The notes beneath the pieces are model-generated. The model did no database searches and was not told the DNA's origin. It was given only the letters and a program-made list of their open reading frames with translations. 7,795 nucleotides of DNA from NCBI GenBank assembly GCA_955652855.1, contig CATPCN010000485.1:1-7795 (forward strand), in the 5' to 3' direction. The number at the start of each line of letters is the position of its first letter. Positions within the stretch are counted from its first letter, which is position 1. Below, piece by piece: positions 1-4,544 of the stretch. The position numbers and the translations under genes were made by a program. The stretch is from an uncultured Chthoniobacterales bacterium. GTDB lineage: Bacteria; Verrucomicrobiota; Verrucomicrobiae; Chthoniobacterales; UBA10450.

Positions 1-1
1 A

Positions 2-385
2 CAACGAAGCGGTCAGCATCGCGTTGGAAAAATTGCTGCCGAAAAAGAATGCGGCCGCAGTCGCCCCGATCATCCCGACAAAAAAGTAAAGCGTGAGCCG
101 AAATGGACCCCACGCGCGCTCGATTCCATCGCCGATGAACCAAAGGAACCAGAGGACAAAGATGACCCACAGATAGCTGAACGTCTGCGGAACAAAAATG
201 TAAGTGACCAGCCGCCAGACTTCGCCGTGCCAGATCCGTGTTGGGTCAAGTTGCAAGACCGATTGAAAATCCGGATTGAGCCTCACGAGCATGAAAACGA
301 GCGCGTTGAATACGACGACGACGCGGATCAAACCCGGAATCGCGAGAAATCCGAAGCGCCGTTCCAGTTTGTCCAGCCACCTCAT
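2..385 (-). CDS. Rhomboid-superfamily membrane protein, N-terminal part (truncated by window edge)
   Basis: Reading leftwards from the ATG at 385-383, 128 codons are open to the window edge with no stop. The product begins MRWLDKLERRFGF, has a first hydrophobic segment at about residues 13-34, a WRLVTYIF stretch at 57-64, a second membrane segment at about 68-85, then IERAWGPFRL at 88-97 and a third, glycine/alanine-rich segment at about 98-116. The order 'W-x-L-V-T-Y-x-F ... E-R-x-W-G ... F' is typical of rhomboid proteins (intramembrane serine proteases and relatives). The usual H-x-x-x-N motif of the second core helix is not visible: the stretch reads VPQTFSYLWVIFVLW. The catalytic Ser (GxSG) and His would lie beyond the edge, so activity cannot be judged. 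It is transcribed divergently from gcvT. The family call rests on this pattern; the start is the first ATG after an in-frame open region and has no strong ribosome-binding site. Confidence 0.72.
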   Translation of the reverse strand, partial: MRWLDKLERRFGFLAIPGLIRVVVVFNALVFMLVRLNPDFQSVLQLDPTRIWHGEVWRLVTYIFVPQTFSYLWVIFVLWFLWFIGDGIERAWGPFRLTLYFFVGMIGATAAAFFFGSNFSNAMLTASL

Positions 386-444
386 TGCTGCGCCACGTTA
401 GAGGCGCGCGCAAATCACTTCAAGCAATCGACGCACGCCATGCG

Positions 445-473
445 TTGACACTTCGCGCGGGCAAAGTCTAGCT
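445..473 (+). promoter_or_regulatory. Sigma-70-like promoter of gcvTH
   Basis: A perfect -35 hexamer TTGACA lies at 445-450. After 17 bases comes CTAGCT at 468-473 (TCTAGC if a 16-base spacer is used), a weak -10. The gcvT GTG begins at 481, about 8 bases after the -10, which is where transcription would start. No Shine-Dalgarno sequence lies between, so the transcript is probably leaderless or nearly so. The call is by inspection only. Confidence 0.5.
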
Positions 474-480
474 TCTCGCC

Positions 481-1560
481 GTGAGCGACGACGCCTCGAA
501 AAAAACGCCGCTCTACGACGAGCATGTGCGGCGCGGCGCGAAAATCATTCCGTTCGGTGGCTGGATGATGCCGGTGCAATACACGGGCATCGTGGAGGAA
601 CATCAGGCCGTGCGAAAAAATCTCGGCATGTTCGACATTTCGCACATGGGACAATTTATTGTCGATGGAACGAGCGCGGGCAAATGGCTGAACACGATGT
701 TGACGAACAACATCGAGAAGCTCGAGGTCGGCCAGGGGCAATACACATTTTTGCTCAACGACGCCGGCGGCATCATCGACGATTTGATCGCGTACCGGAT
801 CGGCCAGCAGAAATTCCTGCTCGTCGTCAATGCGTCGCGTGCCGAAGAAGATTACGAATGGTTAGATCGACATTGTCCGGACGATCTCCGTCTCGGGGAT
901 CGCAGCAATTATTTCGGCGGAGTCGCGATCCAAGGTCCGCGCGTGACCGAACTCTTCGTCGATCTTCCGGCGCGAAACCACATCGTCCATGTTGAGTTGG
1001 ATGGAATGGCGGTGTCGCTCGCGCGCACCGGTTACACCGGCGAAGATGGTGTGGAAGTTTTCTTCGGTGCGGGCGACGCGGCGAATTTCTGGAACACGGT
1101 TTTGGAAAGAGGCGAGAGGTTCGGAATCAAACCGTGCGGGCTCGGCGCGCGCGACACGCTGCGCCTCGAGATGTGTTATCCGCTCAACGGCTCCGATCTT
1201 TCGCCGGAACGCAATCCAATCGAAGCCGGCCTCGGATTTTTTGTCGATCTAAGCAAACCGCAATTCACCGGCCGCGACGCGCTGGCGCAGGCTAAAGAAA
1301 AAGGATTGTCTCAGCGATTGATCGCATTCCGCATGAGCGGGAAAGGTCCGCCGCCGCGACCGCATTATTCCGTTTGGCATCGCGACGAGCGGATCGGCGA
1401 AGTTACCAGTGGCACGTCGTCGCCGAGCTTAAATTACGGGATCGGCATGGCATACGTCTCGACGCCGCACGCCAAGATCGGAACCAACATCGAAATTGAA
1501 ATTCGCGGACAAACATTTCCGGCCACGATCGAAAAGAAACCGCTCTACAAAAAATCATGA
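481..1560 (+). CDS. gcvT: Glycine cleavage system T protein (aminomethyltransferase)
   Basis: This 359-residue protein matches the usual length of GcvT. The T protein takes the aminomethyl group from the lipoyl arm of GcvH, passes the methylene to tetrahydrofolate and releases ammonia; it acts in the cytoplasm. Family landmarks appear in order: TPLYDEHVRRGAKIIPFGGW near the N-terminus, MFDISHMGQF at 50-59, GGIIDDLIAYR at 96-106 (the Asp pair at 100-101 is in the position of the folate-site catalytic Asp), LLVVNASRAEED at 113-124, ARTGYTGEDGVEVFF at 181-195, GLGARDTLRLE at 220-230, and TSGTSSPSLNYGIGMAYV at 309-326. Translation starts at GTG 481: homology begins just after it and the promoter is directly upstream. 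The TGA stop overlaps the gcvH start in an ATGA arrangement, implying translational coupling. Nothing looks broken. Confidence 0.96.
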   Translation: MSDDASKKTPLYDEHVRRGAKIIPFGGWMMPVQYTGIVEEHQAVRKNLGMFDISHMGQFIVDGTSAGKWLNTMLTNNIEKLEVGQGQYTFLLNDAGGIIDDLIAYRIGQQKFLLVVNASRAEEDYEWLDRHCPDDLRLGDRSNYFGGVAIQGPRVTELFVDLPARNHIVHVELDGMAVSLARTGYTGEDGVEVFFGAGDAANFWNTVLERGERFGIKPCGLGARDTLRLEMCYPLNGSDLSPERNPIEAGLGFFVDLSKPQFTGRDALAQAKEKGLSQRLIAFRMSGKGPPPRPHYSVWHRDERIGEVTSGTSSPSLNYGIGMAYVSTPHAKIGTNIEIEIRGQTFPATIEKKPLYKKS

Positions 1561-1934
1561 ATGTTCCCGACGATTTGCTCTACACCGAATCTCACGAATG
1601 GATTAAGCGCGAAGGCGAAAATGTGCGCATCGGCATTACCGATCACGCGCAAGCGGAATTGACCGACGTCGTTTACGTCGAGATCCCGAAATTAGATCGA
1701 CAAGTGAATGCGCGCGAAGCGACCGCCGTCGTGGAATCAGTCAAGGCGGCGAGTGACATTTACGCACCGGTAAAAGGCACAGTGGTCGACGCGAACAAAG
1801 AACTGGAAGCGAACCCCGCGCTCATCAACACCGATCCATTCGGCAAAGGCTGGATCTTCGTTCTCAAGATCGACAATGCCGCTGATCTCAAGCAATTGAA
1901 GGACGCAGCGGCGTACAAAAAGCAGATCGGGTAA
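1557..1934 (+). CDS. gcvH: Glycine cleavage system H protein (lipoyl carrier)
   Basis: The 125-residue product is a full-length H protein, the swinging-arm carrier that shuttles the aminomethyl group and reducing equivalents among the P, T and L proteins. It starts LLYTESHEWIK (residues 7-17), has GITDHAQAELTDVVYVEIP at 26-44, and carries the lipoylation site ESVKAASDIYAP at 60-71, where Lys63 should be lipoylated. The C-terminal part LEANPALINTDPFGKGWIF follows at 83-101. The ATG at 1557 overlaps the gcvT stop, so both come from one transcript. The last 55 codons (1770-1934) are repeated 645 bp downstream, and this copy is probably the newer 3' end, brought in with the DUF4160-DUF2442 pair (inference). 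gcvP is not in the window. Confidence 0.96.
   Translation: MNVPDDLLYTESHEWIKREGENVRIGITDHAQAELTDVVYVEIPKLDRQVNAREATAVVESVKAASDIYAPVKGTVVDANKELEANPALINTDPFGKGWIFVLKIDNAADLKQLKDAAAYKKQIG
1770..1934 (+). repeat. Direct repeat, copy 1: 3' end of intact gcvH
   Basis: These 165 bases, ending in the gcvH stop codon, align without gaps to 2415-2579. I count 17 mismatches by hand, or about 90 % identity. The offset is a constant 645 bases. This copy is in frame with the intact gene. Confidence 0.93.
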
Positions 1935-1944
1935 GGTTTCGCGC

Positions 1945-2181
1945 ATGCCGGAAATTCTGCGAGCTCGAGGCTTTCGCTTCTTCTTTTTCAGTCGCGAGGG
2001 CTACGAGCCGCGTCATGTTCACGTCGAGCAAGCCGAGCGCTATGCTAAGTTCTGGCTCGAACCTGTTGAGCTTGCGGAGGCGCGCGGATTTCGCGGTTCC
2101 GAACTGCGCGAGATTCACTCTCTCGTTGAACAAAACCTCCAAAAGTTTATCGTTGCCTGGGATGAGCACTTTAGCCAATAA
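1945..2181 (+). CDS. DUF4160 family protein
   Basis: The 78-residue product has the standard length and marks of the DUF4160 family: an N-terminal RFFFFSREGYEPRHVHVE segment (residues 11-28) with the characteristic E-P-x-H-V-H-V, then AKFWLEPVEL at 34-43, and a helical ELREIHSLVEQN near 53-64 ending in AWDEHF. DUF4160 genes are usually found beside a DUF2442 gene, as here. The biochemical role is not established; the small size, overlapping partner and mobile context make a toxin-antitoxin-like or regulatory pair a reasonable guess, but that is inference. The ATG lies 10 bases after the gcvH stop, with a purine-rich GGGTAAGG just upstream, so it is probably read through from gcvTH. Its 3' end overlaps the next gene by 20 bases in a different frame. 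Confidence 0.88.
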   Translation: MPEILRARGFRFFFFSREGYEPRHVHVEQAERYAKFWLEPVELAEARGFRGSELREIHSLVEQNLQKFIVAWDEHFSQ

Positions 2182-2401
2182 GCCAGTCGCGGATGCCGTT
2201 GATGTATCGTGCACCGACGATGAACTCGTTGTTACTCTGGCAGACGGCCGTCGCGTCTCGGCGCCGCTGGAGTGGTTTCCGCGACTCCTTCACGCCACGC
2301 CAGCTCAGCGAGCGAAGTGGCGACTTATCGGTCGCGGGGTTGGCATTCACTGGGAAGATGTGGACGAAGATATTTCAGTCCGCACTCTTCTCGCTTCGTA
2401 A
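2162..2401 (+). CDS. DUF2442 family protein
   Basis: The 79-residue product carries the DUF2442 pattern: VDVSCTDDELVVTLADGRRV (residues 13-32), then the hallmark APLEWFPRLLHATPAQRAKW (34-53), and a C-terminal GRGVGIHWEDVDEDISV (57-73). The family resembles a small fold at the N-terminus of some XRE-type regulators and is common as the second gene of DUF4160-DUF2442 pairs (recalled family knowledge). The ATG at 2162 lies inside the end of the DUF4160 gene (overlap 2162-2181), which signals translational coupling. An upstream in-frame ATG at 2015 would add 49 residues read out of frame from DUF4160 and is rejected. The stop at 2399-2401 lies about 14 bases before the displaced gcvH fragment. 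Confidence 0.85.
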   Translation: MSTLANKPVADAVDVSCTDDELVVTLADGRRVSAPLEWFPRLLHATPAQRAKWRLIGRGVGIHWEDVDEDISVRTLLAS

Positions 2402-2414
2402 CGCGCCGACCTCG

Positions 2415-2579
2415 GTGAAAGGAAAAGTTGTCGACGCGAACAAAGAACTGGAAGCGAATCCCGCGCTCATCAACACCGATCCCTTCGGCAAAGGCTGAAT
2501 CTTCGTGCTCAAGATCGACGATGCCGATGATCTCAAACAATTGAAAGACGCCGCGACGTACAAAAAGCAGATTAGCTAA
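2415..2579 (+). pseudogene. gcvH: gcvH remnant, 3' fragment with nonsense change (repeat copy 2)
   Basis: The reading frame here encodes the last 54 residues of a second GcvH and ends in TAA at 2577-2579, aligned base for base with 1770-1934. It lacks the lipoyl-lysine region and any start. The codon matching Trp99 of the intact protein is TGA at 2496-2498 (TGG in copy 1). Of the 17 differences, I count 10 synonymous; the other 7 change six codons: T/K, W/stop, N/D, A/D, A/T and G/S (two bases). The mild pattern suggests it diverged while still functional. A weak match (GCGCCG against GCACCG) may extend the homology left to about 2403 with a 6-base gap. Its TAA overlaps the next ATG as TAATG, so it is probably the original end of gcvH in this locus. 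Confidence 0.9.
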
Positions 2580-2902
2580 TGTCGATCTTAATCCGATCCA
2601 CACTTCTTTCGTGCCTGCTCGCGTTGTCCGCGTGCGTCGCGGGATCCTCTACTCGCACCGATGAGGCAAAGTATCCTCCGGTTCAAATTCAGAATGTCCG
2701 AGTCCTTAGTGAACGACCAAGTCGTCCTTACATTGAAATAGGCATCGTCACGGCAACGACTGGTTCCTACGGTTCTCCCAGTTCCGCAATTGGTAAGATG
2801 CGCGTGGAGGCCGCAAAGCTAGGAGCGGACGCCATATTAGTTTCCAACATTGACCAGGCCTTTTACACGCACACGACTGCCACTGCGATAAAATGGCGTT
2901 GA
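2579..2902 (+). CDS. Small predicted lipoprotein, unknown function
   Basis: The 107-residue product begins with a short charged region, a hydrophobic stretch (residues 8-18) and a lipobox L-S-A-C ending at Cys19, so it is most likely exported, lipidated and membrane-anchored. The mature part has a VQIQNVRVL strand near 35-43 and KMRVEAAKLGADAILVSNID at about 75-94. That 'x-x-x-E-A-A-x-L-G-A-D-A-I' pattern occurs in several small envelope lipoprotein families of RcsF/YbjQ/DUF4156 type; I cannot assign it to one. Its ATG overlaps the TAA of the gcvH remnant (TAATG), which would have coupled it to gcvH before the insertion. It now has no obvious promoter of its own and may depend on read-through across the inserted pair. 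Confidence 0.72.
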   Translation: MSILIRSTLLSCLLALSACVAGSSTRTDEAKYPPVQIQNVRVLSERPSRPYIEIGIVTATTGSYGSPSSAIGKMRVEAAKLGADAILVSNIDQAFYTHTTATAIKWR

Positions 2903-2971
2903 ATGCCCAGTGAGCGACGAAGCTAAGGACTCCCGCCTAAACTGGTCGAGGGTGCGACGCTGCCGCCGCGC

Positions 2972-3352
2972 TTAGTCTTTGCCGAAGAGCAGGTGGTCGA
3001 TCGCGCGCAGACATTCTTCGAGACGAATGGGTGCGGCGAAAAAGCTGTAACCACTCAGAATTCCGCCCGAAACCATCTGACTTTCCGGGCGCAGATCGCT
3101 CAAGCAGAGCAGCGGCGTGTCTTTCAAAACGTTATCGTGCTGGATCTGCTGCGTGATGAGCGCGCTCTCCACGTTGGTCTTCATCGTATCGACCAAAATT
3201 AAATCGGGATGAAACGAACGGGCCACGCGCAGGGCTTCCCCATCGTTGTGCTCTTCCCTGATGATGTAGTTGCCGGCCTTTTCTAAGGCACGCAGAACGA
3301 GGCGGGCGACTCCCGGCTCGTGATCGATCAATAAGATTTTTTTTTGAAGCAT
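2972..3352 (-). CDS. Stand-alone response-regulator receiver domain, degenerate
   Basis: The 126-residue product is a single CheY-like receiver with no output domain. It opens KKILLIDHEP, where the acidic pocket reads D10-H11-E12 instead of the usual two acidic residues in a row. HPDLILVDTMK (48-58) gives the phosphoacceptor Asp55, and LLCLSDL (81-87) provides the conserved Ser85. The invariant Lys of the K-P motif is missing: the position reads AAPIRL (106-111), with Ala107 before Pro108. Phosphorylation-dependent switching is therefore doubtful, and the domain may be constitutive or act through binding. The start at 3352 (ATG-CTT-CAA) was chosen because the fold begins three residues later; the longer open frame to 3424 adds 24 non-conserved residues. 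It lies 78 bases behind the DUF1345 gene on the same strand. No partner kinase is in the window. Confidence 0.8.
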   Translation of the reverse strand: MLQKKILLIDHEPGVARLVLRALEKAGNYIIREEHNDGEALRVARSFHPDLILVDTMKTNVESALITQQIQHDNVLKDTPLLCLSDLRPESQMVSGGILSGYSFFAAPIRLEECLRAIDHLLFGKD

Positions 3353-3396
3353 GGTCACTACGGTTGCTTTGAGTAACGAGCAATGGCCGTGCCATG

Positions 3397-3412
3397 GTCG
3401 CGTCAGCGCGAC
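3397..3412 (-). other. Perfect hairpin between DUF1345 and receiver genes
   Basis: GTCGCG, TCAG, CGCGAC form a 6-bp perfect stem with a 4-base loop, 18 bases past the DUF1345 stop. No T-run follows on the minus strand, so it is not a classical intrinsic terminator. It may attenuate or protect a transcript, or may be chance. A second small dyad (ATGGC-CGT-GCCAT) abuts it at 3383-3395. Confidence 0.3.
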
Positions 3413-3430
3413 TTTCCTAATCACCCTCGT

Positions 3431-4105
3431 TCAGAGCAGCGCAGAGACGGTGTTGATCATGAGCGCGAGAATCACCGTGTTAAATGCGAAGGAAAGCATC
3501 CCGTGCAAAAGAACAAGGTGCCGGAAGTCCCGCGAAGTTATTTGCACATCGGAAACTTGAAACGTCATTCCGATGACGAAGGAGAAGTAGGCAAAATCGA
3601 GATAGTCCGGCATGCGATCGCCGGGAAATCTGAGGCCGCCGGCATGTTCTTTCGCCTCGGGATCGTCGCTGTCGCCATAAAAAGTGTGCGCGTAACGCAA
3701 TCCAAAGACAGTGTGGACGAGCAGCCAGGACGACACGACCGCGAGCAGACTTAGTCCGAGATGCGCGGTGAAGTGAGATTGTTGCACGGCCTTGTTTGCA
3801 TAGAAAAGAAAACCGACGCCAAAAAGCCCAGCGCACGCTGCAAAGATGCAAAAAACAAAAATCACCGTCCGGCTGACGTCCTGCATTTGGGCGCGAAGTC
3901 GAAGTTTGGCCGGCGGCGTGGTGATAATGGTGAGCCAGGCGAACGCCAGGATGCAGGAAGCGAACGTGTCCCACGTGGCGATGGACGCCGTCAAAAATCG
4001 CACGTGACGATGCAAGGCAATCCACACAGCCGCCGATCCGATCAATGCGATAACAAGCCGGTGACGTGCATCCTGCCGGGAAATCCATTTTAGCGGGCGT
4101 GTCAT
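3431..4105 (-). CDS. DUF1345 family integral membrane protein
   Basis: The 224-residue product matches the DUF1345 family in length and in its highly conserved C-terminal half: RYAHTFYGD (137-145), GGLRFPGDRMPDYLDFAYFS (156-175), FVIGMTFQVSDVQITSR (176-192), then LVLLHGMLSFAFNTVILAL (197-215). About six hydrophobic segments are visible, near 16-33, 48-65, 79-102, 114-136, 170-184 and 197-222, so it sits in the inner membrane. The family's function is unknown. The ATG at 4105 is preceded by a GAGG about 6 bases upstream; the open frame extends to 4321, but the extra 72 residues overlap the xseB start and do not match the family. It is divergent from xseB, with 121 bases between them, and is followed on the same strand by the receiver gene. 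Whether the two work together is unknown. Confidence 0.88.
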   Translation of the reverse strand: MTRPLKWISRQDARHRLVIALIGSAAVWIALHRHVRFLTASIATWDTFASCILAFAWLTIITTPPAKLRLRAQMQDVSRTVIFVFCIFAACAGLFGVGFLFYANKAVQQSHFTAHLGLSLLAVVSSWLLVHTVFGLRYAHTFYGDSDDPEAKEHAGGLRFPGDRMPDYLDFAYFSFVIGMTFQVSDVQITSRDFRHLVLLHGMLSFAFNTVILALMINTVSALL

Positions 4106-4226
4106 AAACCTCGGAGGGGGATTTAAGCGCTCAATCGTGAAATCGTGCAAGCGAACATTCGTCGCAGCAGCGAAGTCGGCGCTTTTTTCTTGGGCAACGA
4201 TATGCTTAATTGCGTTCTCCTTTTTT

Positions 4227-4544
4227 ATGTCGATCCAGGCCAAGAAGACTGCTCCCGAACTGAACTTTGAGAATGCGATGGATCGGCTCGAGACAATTGT
4301 CGAACAAATGGAGTCCGGCAAAATGTCGCTCGATGATCTGATCGTTCGCTATGAAGAAGGAATGAAGCTGGTGAAAATTTGCCAGGAAAGACTTGCCAGC
4401 GCCGAACAAAGAATCGAAATGATCACAAGGAACAATGCAGGGAAGCCGAGCGTGAAGGAATTCGAGCCGGCGGCCGAGGCTCCACAAACCGCAACTGCGG
4501 AAGACAAGGAAGAAAAGAATAATGACGACGTCAGTCTCTTCTGA
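4227..4544 (+). CDS. xseB: Exodeoxyribonuclease VII small subunit
   Basis: The 105-residue product contains the complete XseB core: LNFENAMDRLETIVEQMESG (12-31), KMSLDDLIVRYEEGMKLVK (32-50) and CQERLASAEQRIEMI (52-66), two helices that pack against the large subunit XseA. The complex degrades single-stranded DNA from both ends into short oligonucleotides in the cytoplasm. A C-terminal tail of about 35 residues rich in Glu, Ala, Lys and Pro is not conserved; it ends in DDVSLF. The start at ATG 4227 is preferred because the open frame to 4137 adds a hydrophobic, non-conserved stretch. No clear Shine-Dalgarno precedes it. Its end overlaps the dxs start by 23 bases; pairing of xseB with isoprenoid genes is also known in enterobacteria (xseB-ispA-dxs). 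xseA is not in the window. Confidence 0.93.
   Translation: MSIQAKKTAPELNFENAMDRLETIVEQMESGKMSLDDLIVRYEEGMKLVKICQERLASAEQRIEMITRNNAGKPSVKEFEPAAEAPQTATAEDKEEKNNDDVSLF

Larger units (their letters stand above)
1770..2414 (+). other. Putative inserted unit: gcvH 3' end plus DUF4160-DUF2442 pair
   Basis: This is the 645-bp segment between the starts of the two gcvH-end repeats. It contains the last part of gcvH and two small overlapping genes, and no transposase or integrase. The simplest reading is a gene cassette that entered gcvH by recombination within the gene, supplied a replacement 3' end and displaced the resident one. The repeats and their order are seen directly; the mechanism is inference. 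The left crossover could lie anywhere upstream in gcvH where donor and recipient are alike. The right junction is near 2402-2414, just after the stop of the DUF2442 gene. Confidence 0.5.

Noticed and set aside
2015..2161. Upstream extension of the DUF2442 frame (ATG at 2015)
   Set aside because: The extra residues are the DUF4160 gene in another frame and do not resemble the family; ATG 2162 matches the family's normal length.
2193..2498. Open frame that runs from within the DUF2442 gene into the gcvH remnant, as if a fusion protein
   Set aside because: Its first 70 codons are the DUF2442 gene read in the wrong frame; only the tail matches GcvH, and it ends at the nonsense codon. It is a by-product of the insertion junction.
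2496..2498. TGA or TAG recoding (Sec or Pyl, or an altered genetic code) to explain the two nonsense codons
   Set aside because: TGA and TAG serve as normal stops in neighbouring intact genes (gcvT, DUF1345, the lipoprotein, dxs), there is no Sec insertion hairpin evident, and the gcvH copy has no start, so plain decay is simpler.
2903..2971. Terminator between the convergent lipoprotein and receiver genes
   Set aside because: I found no strong GC hairpin followed by a T-run in either direction.
3353..3424. Longer start for the receiver protein
   Set aside because: The added 24 residues precede the first strand of the fold and are not of receiver type; the ATG at 3352 gives the canonical length.
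3383..3754. Plus-strand open frame antisense to the DUF1345 gene
   Set aside because: The composition is charged and featureless, while the opposite strand encodes a clear membrane family.
4137..4226. Longer start for XseB with a hydrophobic leader
   Set aside because: XseB is cytoplasmic and the conserved core begins right after ATG 4227; the leader-like stretch is intergenic sequence that happens to be open.
4106..4321. Longer start for the DUF1345 protein
   Set aside because: The additional residues would run into the xseB start region and lack membrane-family similarity; ATG 4105 has a plausible GAGG upstream.
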